Shown here one piece after another: positions 43,768 through 52,146 of a stretch of 64,000 nucleotides of DNA; positions within the stretch are counted from its first letter, which is position 1, and every line of letters begins with the position of its first letter. A program made the translations under genes and the position numbers. The notes below the pieces were generated by a model. The model searched no databases. It saw only the letters and a program-made list of their open reading frames with translations, and had not been told where the DNA came from. The DNA lies in assembly GCF_007859295.1 (NCBI RefSeq), contig NZ_VOHB01000003.1:62001-126000 (forward strand), written 5' to 3'. The DNA is from Planococcus sp. CPCC 101016. Its GTDB lineage: Bacteria > Bacillota > Bacilli > Bacillales_A > Planococcaceae.

Positions 43768-44406
43768 ATGATTAAAAGTCCATGAGCAGTTGATCAATCC
43801 AGGGTCGTGTACGACTCTACTAATCCGCAAATCATTACACTCAATCAAATTCATAGCGACAAATCCGTAGTCCTCAGTTTTGATGATGGTCCAAGCAAAG
43901 TGTTGCTACAAATATTAGACATCCTGAAAGAGGAGAATGTGCAAGCCATGTTCTTTTGGCAATCACGTCTTCTTTATCCATCAAGGCCGTGGCAGCGTCT
44001 GGTGGATGAAGGACATATTCTAGGAACGCATTCAATGAAACATCGGAATTTGGTTGAACTTTCTTATGAAGAGCAGTACGAAGATATCCGCAACAGTGTG
44101 GCCCATATTGAAAAAATTACTGGAAATCCCCTAGTCTATTTCCGTCCCCCTTATGGACGCTATGACCGTAATACCTTAAAAGCAGCAAGAGCTTTGAACT
44201 TAACGACCGTCCTGTGGCGCATCGCCTCAATGGATTGGGAACTGAAGGAAGATCCTGATCAAATTGTTCGATACGTTACGGAAAATTTGGAGGATGGCGC
44301 TATCATCCTGCTGCATGAATTAGAGCAGACGGTTGCCATTCTTCCCCAATTGATTAAAGCCATTAAAGAACAGGGCTATAGCTTCTCTTTACTGAAAGAG
44401 ACCTAA
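43768..44406 (+). CDS. NodB-type polysaccharide deacetylase, probable selenoprotein (UGA at codon 6)
   Basis: Metal-dependent carbohydrate N-deacetylase. The ATG at 43768 has AAAGGAG 9 nt upstream but meets an in-frame TGA at 43783 after MIKSP; read as Sec, the frame continues for 212 residues. NodB motifs: VLSFDDGPSK (metal Asp, catalytic Asp), THSMKHRN (metal His pair), RPPYGRYD and ILLHE (catalytic His). The only start after the TGA is a GTG at 43807, which lies inside a hairpin and has AGGG only 2 nt away. Both facts, plus sel neighbours, favour Sec at residue 6. Alternatives: a leader peptide followed by weak GTG initiation, or a nonsense mutation. With SelD and the SenB-like transferase it could deacetylate an N-acetyl selenosugar. 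Confidence 0.75.
43783..43818 (+). promoter_or_regulatory. Candidate SECIS element of the deacetylase gene
   Basis: UGA at 43783-43785; AGGGTCG (43801-43807) pairs with CGACTCT (43812-43818) over 7 bp including one G-U, loop TGTA (43808-43811). The loop starts 22 nt after the UGA with G in its second position; the selD element has loop TGA at 17 nt. Both fit the bacterial SECIS rules I recall (16-37 nt, G in the first two loop bases). Confidence 0.65.
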
Positions 44407-44410
44407 CAAA

Positions 44411-44439
44411 AAGTCGGTGCCATAAATAGGCACCGACTT
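44411..44439. terminator. Bidirectional terminator between the deacetylase and PfkB kinase genes
   Basis: AAGTCGGTGCC / GGCACCGACTT, 11-bp stem with a 7-nt loop and TTTTTGTATTTT following. Separates two converging operons. Confidence 0.9.
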
Positions 44440-44493
44440 TTTTGTATTTTTCTTTATATGCATTTCGTTTTAAATGGTATCGCCAGTAATTCT

Positions 44494-45459
44494 TCAGCGT
44501 TTAATATCCTTCCACTCATTCACGGGATCAATAAAATCTTCCACTGCTGCAGAATTTGGCAATCCTTCAAAATCGCCCTTTACTTTCATCACCATTGCCC
44601 CGATTGCGTTGGCGCGTTTGACTGTTTGTTTTAAGGAGTCCTGTTTTAAAATGCCGCTGATGATTCCTGCTGCAAACCCGTCACCTGCTCCTACTGGATC
44701 CATTATTTGAGAAATTGGGAATCCATCAACGATGAATTGCTCTTCTCGGGTATGCACATACGCTCCTTTACTGCCAATTTTTACGATGATGGTTTTGTCT
44801 TTTCCATCATTTAATGATTCTGCCACATCCTCTATTTTTTCTTTACCGGTCATAAATTGCCCTTCATCAAGGCCAGGTAAAATCACATCCGCATGCATGG
44901 CGATTTCATTCAATATGCGCTTTGCTTTTTCTGCAGTCCATAATTTCAACCGCAGATTTGGATCAAATACAATGGTCAGTCCATGCTTTTTGGCAATTCT
45001 GATGGCTTCCATGACCGTTCTGTAGCACGCATCACTTAAAGCAGGCGTAATTCCTGTGATATGAAGAATTTTTGCCTGAGCAATATATGCTTCATCAAGA
45101 TCTCCCGGTTCCATCAAACTTGCTGCTGAACCTTTCCGGTAATAATAGACGTTCATGTCTTCTGGTGACAGTTGCTCTTTAAAAAGCACACCGGTTGCTG
45201 CTTGATCAGTAAAAATGCAAGATGACGTCTCAACGCCTTCTCCCCTGACCGATTTATAGACATACTGGCCAAATGAATCTTCTCCTAGCTTGCTGAACCA
45301 ACCGACTCTATGTCCTAAGCGGCTTAACCCAATCGCCACATTAGTTTCGGCTCCGCCAATCCGTTTTGGAAATTGCTGAACATACTCGAGAGATTGCATT
45401 TGTTCAGGCTGAAAGACAACCATTGTTTCGCCTAAGGTAAAGACTTCTATTTCACTCAT
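44494..45459 (-). CDS. PfkB-family sugar kinase (2-keto-3-deoxygluconate kinase-like)
   Basis: Ribokinase-fold kinase of 321 residues. N-terminal substrate motif IGGAETNVAIGLSRLGHRVGW near 33; C-terminal ATP/anion-hole motif DPVGAGDGFAAGIISG near 250 with catalytic Asp. The best family match from memory is KdgK, but no KDPG aldolase or uronate genes accompany it, so 2-ketogluconate or another keto-acid or ketose is possible. Its start overlaps the rpiA stop by 8 nt. Last gene of the LacI-controlled operon. Confidence 0.85.
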   Translation of the reverse strand: MSEIEVFTLGETMVVFQPEQMQSLEYVQQFPKRIGGAETNVAIGLSRLGHRVGWFSKLGEDSFGQYVYKSVRGEGVETSSCIFTDQAATGVLFKEQLSPEDMNVYYYRKGSAASLMEPGDLDEAYIAQAKILHITGITPALSDACYRTVMEAIRIAKKHGLTIVFDPNLRLKLWTAEKAKRILNEIAMHADVILPGLDEGQFMTGKEKIEDVAESLNDGKDKTIIVKIGSKGAYVHTREEQFIVDGFPISQIMDPVGAGDGFAAGIISGILKQDSLKQTVKRANAIGAMVMKVKGDFEGLPNSAAVEDFIDPVNEWKDIKR

Positions 45460-46147
45460 GGAGCTCCTCCTTTTCGAGTATTCTTACTCCGTTTTCTCCA
45501 CTTGCCAAGACGATATTCGCCATATTGATAAATAACCCTGTTTCAACGACTCCTAAGATCAGCTTTAAATTCCGATGAAGGGCATGTAGGTCGGATATTT
45601 CAGCGAATTGACAATCCACAATATAATTGCCGTTATTGGTGACAAAAACTTCTCCACTCTCTCTTCTGAGTTTTGGCTGACATTGTAAGTCCGCTATTTT
45701 TTCTGCAGTATTTTCCCAACCAAATGGAACGATTTCAACCGGTAAGGGAAATGCCCCAAGCCGATCAACCAACTTACTATCATCCACAACGATGATCAAT
45801 TGATCGGCTGCATCATTCACCAACTTCTCCCGCAGCAATGATCCTCCTCCTCCCTTGGTCAAATTAAAGGAAGGATCCACTTCATCTGCTCCATCGATGG
45901 CCAAGTCCAAGTGCCGGGATTCTGAAAGCGTTGTTAAGGGAATACCGAATTCTTTCGCCCACCCCTCTGTTCTTAAAGACGACGGCACCCCTTTGACAGT
46001 TAAGCCTTCTTTTACACGTTCCCCTAGTTTTTTCAGCATCCAGTAGACAGTGGAGCCAGATCCCAATCCTATTATCATTCCGTCTTTGATGTAATCAACC
46101 GCTTTTTCACCAACTTCTTTTTTCTTTGCATCTGCCATATCTTCCAT
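45452..46147 (-). CDS. rpiA: Ribose-5-phosphate isomerase A
   Basis: Interconverts ribulose 5-phosphate and ribose 5-phosphate. 231 residues. Phosphate-binding IGLGSGSTVYWMLKKLGE near 33, catalytic Asp/Glu segment DLAIDGADEVDPSFNLTKGGGGSLLREKLV near 85-115 (Lys and Glu of the active site). The ATG at 46147 lies 8 nt after AAGGGG; an ATG at 46138 and a GTG at 46156 are alternatives. Its presence in a catabolic operon points to ribulose 5-phosphate as the pathway product. Confidence 0.94.
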   Translation of the reverse strand: MEDMADAKKKEVGEKAVDYIKDGMIIGLGSGSTVYWMLKKLGERVKEGLTVKGVPSSLRTEGWAKEFGIPLTTLSESRHLDLAIDGADEVDPSFNLTKGGGGSLLREKLVNDAADQLIIVVDDSKLVDRLGAFPLPVEIVPFGWENTAEKIADLQCQPKLRRESGEVFVTNNGNYIVDCQFAEISDLHALHRNLKLILGVVETGLFINMANIVLASGENGVRILEKEELHE

Positions 46148-46171
46148 GACTTCCACCCCTTCTCTAGTTTG

Positions 46172-47593
46172 TTATAAATTCAATTTAAGCCAATCTGTAT
46201 GGAAAGAACCTTCTTTATCAGTTCTTTTGTAAGTATGGGCACCAAAATAATCTCTTTGTGCCTGCAATAAGTTGGCTGGCAAATTAGCCGTCCTATAACT
46301 ATCAAAATAAGCCATCGAACTCGACAAGGCCGGTACTGGAATGCCATGCTGAATTGCAGTCGACAAAGTTTGGCGCAATGCTGGTTGATATCTTTCCACC
46401 AAATTTTTAAAGAATGGATCCAGCAATAGATTCTTCAATTTGGGATCCCGTTCGTAAGCATTTATAATATTATCCAGAAACTGCGCTCGAATGATGCACC
46501 CCTCTTTAAAAGTCATGGCAATTTCTCCATAAGGCAGTTTCCAGCCATATTCTTCAGAAGCTGCTGCCAGTTGTGAAAACCCCTGGCTATAAGCGCACAA
46601 CTTACTCATATAAAGCGCCTTTCTTACCGCTTCAATCATCTCTTCTTTATTGTTGTCTAATGGTCTTTTTGGCGGTCCATCAATGGATTGGCTGGCATGA
46701 ACCCGTTCATCTTTCAAAGAAGACATCACCCGGGCAAAAACAGCTTCGGTAATAATTGATAACGGTACACCTAAATCCAATGCGTTCTGGCTTGCCCATT
46801 TACCGGTTCCTTTTTGGGCAGCAGTATCCAGGATCACCTCCACCAGCGCTTTGCCGGTATCTGGATCTGTTTCAGTAAAAATATCGGCTGTAATTTCGAT
46901 TAAGTAACTATTTAATTCCCCTTCATTCCACTCTTTGAACACTTCGTGAAGCTCAGCTGTCTTTAGCCCAACCACTTGCTTTAAAATGAAATAAGCCTCT
47001 GTTATTAATTGCATATCGCTGTACTCAATACCATTATGCACCATTTTCACATAGTGGCCGGTGCCGCTTGGCCCTAAATAAGTAAAACAGGGACGTCCAT
47101 CTTTTTTTGCCGAAATTACAGTTAGCAGCGGCTCTACTTGTGCAAATGCTTCTCTTGCTCCGCCTGGCAGTATAGCTGGTCCTTCCAAGGCCCCTTTCTC
47201 TCCGCCGGAGAAGCTAATATCCATAAGATGAATGCCCTGTTCTTTTAATTGCTTGCTTCTTTCCACAGTATCCTGAAAATGTGAATTTCCTCCATCCATC
47301 AGAATATCTCCAGCATCAAGGTGAGGCAGCAATGATTCAATGACTTCGTCCGTGGGATTTCCTGCTTTTACAATTACTAATATTTTGCGTGGACGTTCCA
47401 ATGACTCTACAAAATCCAGCAGTTTGTCGAATGCTGTAAACCGCTTTCCCGATCCTTTGTTCTTCAAAAAAAAGTTTGTATTTTCGTAGGAACGATTATA
47501 GAGAGATACCGAAAATCCTCTACTTTCTATGTTCAAAGCCAAATTGCCGCCCATAACCCCTAACCCGATAATCCCTATTTGCTGCTTCTTCAT
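46172..47593 (-). CDS. gnd: 6-phosphogluconate dehydrogenase (decarboxylating)
   Basis: Oxidises and decarboxylates 6-phosphogluconate to ribulose 5-phosphate. 473 residues, the long dimeric form. NAD(P) motif [20 protein letters not shown]; catalytic segment [22 protein letters not shown] near 125; Lys in [18 protein letters not shown] near 180; C-terminal [13 protein letters not shown] typical for Gnd. After [23 protein letters not shown] no Arg pair is decisive for NADP versus NAD. Preceded by a hairpin that may uncouple it from the upstream genes. Substrate supply by another operon member is not evident. Confidence 0.95.
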   Translation of the reverse strand: MKKQQIGIIGLGVMGGNLALNIESRGFSVSLYNRSYENTNFFLKNKGSGKRFTAFDKLLDFVESLERPRKILVIVKAGNPTDEVIESLLPHLDAGDILMDGGNSHFQDTVERSKQLKEQGIHLMDISFSGGEKGALEGPAILPGGAREAFAQVEPLLTVISAKKDGRPCFTYLGPSGTGHYVKMVHNGIEYSDMQLITEAYFILKQVVGLKTAELHEVFKEWNEGELNSYLIEITADIFTETDPDTGKALVEVILDTAAQKGTGKWASQNALDLGVPLSIITEAVFARVMSSLKDERVHASQSIDGPPKRPLDNNKEEMIEAVRKALYMSKLCAYSQGFSQLAAASEEYGWKLPYGEIAMTFKEGCIIRAQFLDNIINAYERDPKLKNLLLDPFFKNLVERYQPALRQTLSTAIQHGIPVPALSSSMAYFDSYRTANLPANLLQAQRDYFGAHTYKRTDKEGSFHTDWLKLNL

Positions 47594-47640
47594 CTCACAC
47601 TCATCCTATCTGTAAATAATAGTGAATCAGAAAATACAAA

Positions 47641-47666
47641 AAAAGGAGAGATTCCTCTCTCCTTTT
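47641..47666 (-). terminator. Intra-operon hairpin between cupin and gnd genes
   Basis: AAAAGGAGAG / CTCTCCTTTT, 10-bp stem with ATTCCT loop, followed by TTTGTATTTTC on the minus strand. It could end most transcripts before gnd-rpiA-kinase; a separate promoter is not obvious. Confidence 0.75.
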
Positions 47667-47672
47667 CCATGC

Positions 47673-47960
47673 TTATTTCTGCTGGTCAAGAATATCTTGA
47701 CGCACAGGAGTAAAAACATCCAAGATGACACATTCCTCAATCACCTTTACTTGGTGTTTTACATTAGAAGGAATGTATTGGGCATCCCCCTGATGCAACA
47801 GCGTTTTTTGGCCTCCTACTTCAAACTCCACAATGCCTTTTTCGATGTAACTGATCTGCTCTTGCGGATGCTGATCTACGTCTCCTGTAAAACCTTCCGC
47901 TAAATTAACTCTTACCAACATAAGTGAACCGGTGCTCGATAATACTTCTCTTGAAACCAT
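47673..47960 (-). CDS. Small cupin protein
   Basis: 95-residue single-domain cupin. First cupin motif DQHPQEQISYIEKGIVEFEVG near 28-48 (H, Q, E as metal-ligand positions), second motif IPSNVKHQVKVIEECVILDVF near 68-88 with one His. Proteins of this size in sugar-acid operons are often isomerases (pectin degradation KdgF type: cyclic to linear form of an unsaturated uronate) or sugar-binding proteins. KdgF-like ring opening is an attractive idea given the TRAP transporter and LacI/KdgR-type regulator; not proven. Confidence 0.85.
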   Translation of the reverse strand: MVSREVLSSTGSLMLVRVNLAEGFTGDVDQHPQEQISYIEKGIVEFEVGGQKTLLHQGDAQYIPSNVKHQVKVIEECVILDVFTPVRQDILDQQK

Positions 47961-47990
47961 GAAATCTTCCTTTCTTTATGGAATGTATTT

Positions 47991-49283
47991 TTACAAGAAT
48001 AGACCTGGATTAATCATCTTTGGCAAAAAGAATGCAATGTCCGGGAAGAAAGCCACGAACAGCAGTACCACTATCACAATCAAGATATAAGGCAATACCG
48101 CCACTAATGAACGTTCTATGCTTAGACCGCCAATTTTTGCCGCCAGCAACAGACATAAACCATAAGGTGGAGTGATCAAACCAATCGCCAAAGTCATAAC
48201 GACGATTAATCCTAAATGGACCGGATCCATTTCGAATAAAGTAGCGGTCGGCAAAATGATGGGAACAAACAAAATCATCGCTGGAATGGCATCCATGAAG
48301 GTACCGATAAACAGGAAGAATGCGATAATGATCAGAATGAACAACCATTTAGTTCCAATATTATCAACAAAGAACTGCTGGGCTACAACTGACAATTGGT
48401 AATAGCTCATCAATTCACCAAGGGCACTTGCTGCCGCTAAAGCAAATAACGACAATGAACTGAGTGCCAAAGTGTCTTTCAAAATCCCCGGCAAATCAGA
48501 CACCTTCAAGGTTTTGTAATAAAACATACTGATTACCAATGTATAAAGAGAAGCTACTGCTGCCGCTTCCGTTGCAGTAAAGAATCCAGTAATAATCCCG
48601 CCGATAATAATCACCGGCGTCAATAAGGCTGGCAATGTTTCAAAAACCAGCTTTAAAAATGTTCCCATAGATGCTCTTTCAGATCGTGGATAGCCTCTTT
48701 TCAGAGCCATGATGTAAATGAACGTCATCATCCCGACGCCAATTAAAATGCCCGGCACAATTCCGCCAAGGAACAAGGCACCAATTGAAGCATTTGTTAA
48801 TCCTGCAAAGATAATCATCGGAATGCTCGGCGGAATGATGACGCCGATTGTGGAAGATGCAGCTGTAACTGCGACTGCAGTGTCCGTATCATACCCTTGT
48901 TTTTTCATATTAGGAATGAGGATTTTCCCGACTCCTGCAGTATCCGCTTGAGCCGCCCCGGAAACGCCGGCAAAAATCATTGATACCAAAATATTGGAAT
49001 GCGCCAACCCACCTCTAATGTGACCTACAACTGAAAGGGACAAATCAATCAATTTTTGTGATATTTTTCCGTGATTCATCAGATTTGCTGCTAGGATAAA
49101 TAACGGTACAGCCAATAGTACAAAAGAATCGATGCCATTCAACATTCTGATTGGCACGGTCACTTCTGGAAGAGTCTCAATACTGAAGACACCGATAAAT
49201 GACACAATCCCGATAACAAAAGCAATTGGAACACCAATAAACATGAGGACCAGGAAGATCAGAACAAGTAAAATGCCAATCAT
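47991..49283 (-). CDS. TRAP transporter large permease (DctM type)
   Basis: Large membrane subunit of a sodium-driven TRAP importer, 430 residues and about 12 helices. Family segments: VPIAFVIGIVSFIGVFSIETLP, VSGAAQADTAGVGKILIPNM near 105, AASSTIGVIIPPSIPMIIFAG near 140 and the second-half repeat LITPPYGLCLLLAAKIGG near 375. Its start overlaps the small-subunit stop by 4 nt. Substrates of this TRAP class are sugar acids and other carboxylates. Confidence 0.94.
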   Translation of the reverse strand: MIGILLVLIFLVLMFIGVPIAFVIGIVSFIGVFSIETLPEVTVPIRMLNGIDSFVLLAVPLFILAANLMNHGKISQKLIDLSLSVVGHIRGGLAHSNILVSMIFAGVSGAAQADTAGVGKILIPNMKKQGYDTDTAVAVTAASSTIGVIIPPSIPMIIFAGLTNASIGALFLGGIVPGILIGVGMMTFIYIMALKRGYPRSERASMGTFLKLVFETLPALLTPVIIIGGIITGFFTATEAAAVASLYTLVISMFYYKTLKVSDLPGILKDTLALSSLSLFALAAASALGELMSYYQLSVVAQQFFVDNIGTKWLFILIIIAFFLFIGTFMDAIPAMILFVPIILPTATLFEMDPVHLGLIVVMTLAIGLITPPYGLCLLLAAKIGGLSIERSLVAVLPYILIVIVVLLFVAFFPDIAFFLPKMINPGLFL

Positions 49284-49762
49284 GCATCAGCCCCCCTTTT
49301 CAGATTTTTGAGGTCTTTAAAACCGTTGAAGAGATGGCCAAGCGTGTAAACGGCCATGGTGAAGCCCATAATCGGCAACGAAATCCAAACATAGCCCATT
49401 TTCATTTCCGGTAAGGCAACCCAATTATAATCCCAAAAAGTTTGTGCCGCTTCAATTCCAAAATACAAAATCGCCAGCGCAAAAAGTAAAATTATCGTAT
49501 CGATTACCAATACCAATACTGTCTTTTTTCTGCCCTTTAATTTAATCGTCAAAAAATCAAAGCTAAAATGTTCCCGTTGGTTGACCATAACCGCTGCCCC
49601 CATAAAAATAGACCAAATAAATGAATAGTTTGCCACTTCTTCAGTCCATATGATGGCAACACCCATGTGTCTGGAAACAATTTGAATGATGATGGCAATA
49701 AAAAATATAGATAAGGTGATTACCCCAAACGTCATTTGCGCCTTCTCTAAGACTTTTATCAT
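49280..49762 (-). CDS. TRAP transporter small permease (DctQ type)
   Basis: Four-helix small membrane subunit, 160 residues, with the DctQ signature IIWTEEVANYSFIWSIFMGAAVMVNQREHF spanning helix 2. Stop overlaps DctM start. Follows the binding-protein gene after a strong hairpin. Needs both DctP and DctM for function. Confidence 0.92.
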   Translation of the reverse strand: MIKVLEKAQMTFGVITLSIFFIAIIIQIVSRHMGVAIIWTEEVANYSFIWSIFMGAAVMVNQREHFSFDFLTIKLKGRKKTVLVLVIDTIILLFALAILYFGIEAAQTFWDYNWVALPEMKMGYVWISLPIMGFTMAVYTLGHLFNGFKDLKNLKRGADA

Positions 49763-49785
49763 GGTACCATCCTTTCATTAAAAGA

Positions 49786-49823
49786 TTGAAAGGGAGAATA
49801 GACCAGCTGCTTCTCCCTTTCAA
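49786..49823 (-). terminator. Attenuator-like hairpin between dctP and dctQ
   Basis: TTGAAAGGGAGAA / TTCTCCCTTTCAA, perfect 13-bp stem with a 12-nt loop. T-tract on the minus strand is short (TCTTTTAATG), fitting partial termination so that binding protein exceeds the membrane subunits. Confidence 0.75.
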
Positions 49824-49834
49824 TAATCATGGAA

Positions 49835-50866
49835 TTATTTTTGTTCTACAATCTTCTGATACATTTCTTCCGCACCCATGTCCTTGGCTGCCTGCTCCTG
49901 GAGCGGCTTTGCCAATTCGGCAAATGGGGCTGTGTCAATTTCTCCGATTTCGGCACCATCAGTGATTGCGATTTCTTTGTATTCTTCTTCTTGTGCAAGC
50001 AAAGCTTCCCGCTCCGCTATAACAGACTCTTCAGCTGCATTCATGATAATTTCTTGCTGCTCAGGTGAATACGAATCAAAATCGTTTCCATTCACCAACA
50101 AGAATCTGGTCGTGTAATCGTGAGCTGTTTCAGTCACGTATTTCCCGTTATCAGTTTTGTGGTGGTTTTGCTGAACAAAATAAGGATAAGAGTTTTCAGA
50201 TGAATCAACTACATTTTGTTGCAAAGCTTGATACAATTCACCCCAAGCAACAGATGTAGGGACAGCGCCTGCTTGCTTCCAGTAATCAGAAACCACACCA
50301 GAAGTCTGAGTTCTGATCGTCATTCCGTTTAAGTCATCCATGGATTCAAGTGGTTTTTTGCCGTAGAAATGTCTTACACCGGCAGACCAATAACCCACGA
50401 TTTTAAAATCATTATTCGATTTTTCATTGACAATAGTCGCCATTTCTTCCCCTACCTCTCCATCAACTACTTGCTCCCAATGCTCGTAGCTGTCAAATAG
50501 GTAAGGCAGAGCGAATAGATCGACTTCTTTAATGCCCGTTTGGGTCATAAATCCTGGAGATACCAAAACAACGTCCGCTGCCCCCAGCTTCAGTTTTTCA
50601 ACTAATTCGGATTCTTCTGTACCGATTGTCCCAGCATGTACTTCCACTTCAATATTTCCATCAGATTCGCTTTCCACCACTTCTTTGAATTTCAATAACC
50701 CGACCTGATATGGATTATCTGGCGATGTTTGGTTATGCGCTGCAATCAGCTTGATTTTTTCTGGTGCCCCACTGTCTCCACCGGCTGATTCTTCACTTCC
50801 ACATCCAGCTAATGCTGCTGCTATAACCAATGGCAAAACTAAAAACTTTTTCATCTTCTTGTTCAT
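49835..50866 (-). CDS. TRAP transporter substrate-binding lipoprotein (DctP type)
   Basis: Extracytoplasmic binding protein, 343 residues, signal peptide with lipobox AAALAGC (Cys at 22), acidic/Ser linker. DctP fold: LIAAHNQTSPDNPYQVGLLKFKE, VEVHAGTIGTEESELVEKLKLGA, and the conserved carboxylate-binding Arg near MTIRTQTSGVVSDYWKQAG. Same family as the DctP/UehA-YiaO group for C4-dicarboxylates and sugar acids. The carboxylate Arg supports an acid substrate. Confidence 0.92.
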   Translation of the reverse strand: MNKKMKKFLVLPLVIAAALAGCGSEESAGGDSGAPEKIKLIAAHNQTSPDNPYQVGLLKFKEVVESESDGNIEVEVHAGTIGTEESELVEKLKLGAADVVLVSPGFMTQTGIKEVDLFALPYLFDSYEHWEQVVDGEVGEEMATIVNEKSNNDFKIVGYWSAGVRHFYGKKPLESMDDLNGMTIRTQTSGVVSDYWKQAGAVPTSVAWGELYQALQQNVVDSSENSYPYFVQQNHHKTDNGKYVTETAHDYTTRFLLVNGNDFDSYSPEQQEIIMNAAEESVIAEREALLAQEEEYKEIAITDGAEIGEIDTAPFAELAKPLQEQAAKDMGAEEMYQKIVEQK

Positions 50867-50933
50867 GTCTTTTCCCCCTTATTTTGAATTGCGTAAATCC
50901 CCATTGTCCTGTTGCTTAGCCTTAAGTTACCTG

Positions 50934-51491
50934 TCACTCAAAGTTTGTATGCCTTCTGGTCATTTCCTCATATACATCTTTGTTTCCATTTTCAGCTAAT
51001 GTGCCGATGATGATGGCATCCAATATAAGATGGACGGATTGATCAAATTGGTTTCCGAGCGGCTGGATTGTTGCAGGCTCTTCGGGCCGCCGCTGTTTAG
51101 TGGCGGCTGGAATATTCAATACCCCATCACAAATCGCTGCGATTTGTGATTCTTTATTGGTTGTCACCAGTGAAACCTTAGCCCCTGACTCTTTAGCTTT
51201 TGAAGCAAATTGCAGGATAGCTTCTGTAGATCCCGATCCCGAGATAGCCACCAACAAATCGCCTTCTTCAATACTTGGTGTGATCGTCTCCCCAATTACA
51301 AAAACCTGAAATCCACCATGCATCAAACGCATTGCAAAAGCTTTCCCCATTAAGCCGGAGCGTCCTTCCCCGTATACGAAAATACGTTTCGCCGCCTTTA
51401 GCTGAGCTGATAATTGAATTGCTTCATGTTCATCTACATTCGATAAGACTGTTGTAATTTCTTCAGCTACTTGTTGGATGATCGATCTCAA
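50934..51491 (-). CDS. hxlB: 6-phospho-3-hexuloisomerase (HxlB-like SIS protein)
   Basis: Interconverts D-arabino-3-hexulose 6-phosphate and fructose 6-phosphate in the ribulose monophosphate pathway. 185 residues, one SIS domain: YGEGRSGLMGKAFAMRLMH near 37, AISGSGSTEAILQFA near 83, and the C-terminal RRHTNFE that closes most PHI proteins. Initiates at TTG 51491 inside the hxlA end, with AAGGAGG 11 nt upstream, so it is translationally coupled to hxlA. In this operon it may act in reverse (formaldehyde release) or on an analogue. Confidence 0.9.
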   Translation of the reverse strand: MRSIIQQVAEEITTVLSNVDEHEAIQLSAQLKAAKRIFVYGEGRSGLMGKAFAMRLMHGGFQVFVIGETITPSIEEGDLLVAISGSGSTEAILQFASKAKESGAKVSLVTTNKESQIAAICDGVLNIPAATKQRRPEEPATIQPLGNQFDQSVHLILDAIIIGTLAENGNKDVYEEMTRRHTNFE

Positions 51492-52113
51492 AACGCTTTG
51501 CCACCTCCTTCATTTCTTTCGCTTCCTGTCCGGGATTTGCAGCTTTTGTGATGGCGCTTCCAATTATTAATGCAGTAAGCTTTTTATCCAGTAAAGCGGG
51601 AAGCGACTCTTTAGTGATGCCCCCAGCTATTGCTACTTCCAGATCAGTTGATCCCTGCGCCAGCATCAACAGATCGCCGCTCATCTCTTTTTCAAGCTGC
51701 ATATCCTTTCCGTGATGCAAACCGACAAGATCTACTCCCATCCTTTGCAGCTCCTTCAGGCGGTGCGAATCTGTCACACCTAATAAATCGACCATTACAC
51801 GTTTGTTCGATTTTTTCGCGGCTTCTAAAGCATCTATTATTGTTTTATCAGCTGAAAATGCCATAACTGTCATTATATCCGCACCTGCTTCGAAGGCTTG
51901 GAGCGCTTCGTGCTTTCCTGCATCACAGGTCTTCATATCCGCCACCAGAATTTTTTGAGGGTAAGCTGCTTTAATGTCACGGACAATCGACATGCCATAC
52001 TCCTTAATAACTCCTGTTCCTACTTCAATCCAATCGATGTAAAGGGCTGTTTCCTCGAGAATAGCAAAGCATTCTTCTTTAGTTAAACGATCCAGGGCTA
52101 GCTGAAATTTCAT
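51463..52113 (-). CDS. hxlA: 3-hexulose-6-phosphate synthase-like protein (HxlA, OMP decarboxylase fold)
   Basis: TIM-barrel aldolase that condenses formaldehyde with ribulose 5-phosphate, or cleaves the product. 216 residues. Metal and catalytic residues in FQLALDRLT (Asp), WIEVGTGVIKEYG (Glu), VADMKTCDAGKHEA (D-x-K-x-x-D) and HHGKDMQ; phosphate site AIAGGITKESLPAL and IIGSAITKAA. The homologous 3-keto-gulonate-6-phosphate decarboxylase shares the D-x-K-x-x-D motif; the adjacent hxlB favours HxlA, but the D-A-G-K-H-E segment differs from the usual D-A-G-G-Y/F-E. Confidence 0.85.
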   Translation of the reverse strand: MKFQLALDRLTKEECFAILEETALYIDWIEVGTGVIKEYGMSIVRDIKAAYPQKILVADMKTCDAGKHEALQAFEAGADIMTVMAFSADKTIIDALEAAKKSNKRVMVDLLGVTDSHRLKELQRMGVDLVGLHHGKDMQLEKEMSGDLLMLAQGSTDLEVAIAGGITKESLPALLDKKLTALIIGSAITKAANPGQEAKEMKEVAKRFEIDHPTSS

Positions 52114-52146
52114 CTGCTCACTCCTTTCAAATAGTAAAAACCACGG

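Noticed and set aside
43807..44406. Deacetylase starting at GTG 43807 as the natural start
   Set aside because: AGGG is only 2 nt away and the codon lies within a 7-bp hairpin; the well-placed ribosome binding site belongs to the ATG at 43768. Kept only as an alternative.
51463..52113. HxlA homolog as 3-keto-L-gulonate-6-phosphate decarboxylase (UlaD)
   Set aside because: The coupled hxlB and the HPS-like overall sequence favour HxlA; the UlaD-type activity is kept only as a possibility in the operon finding.
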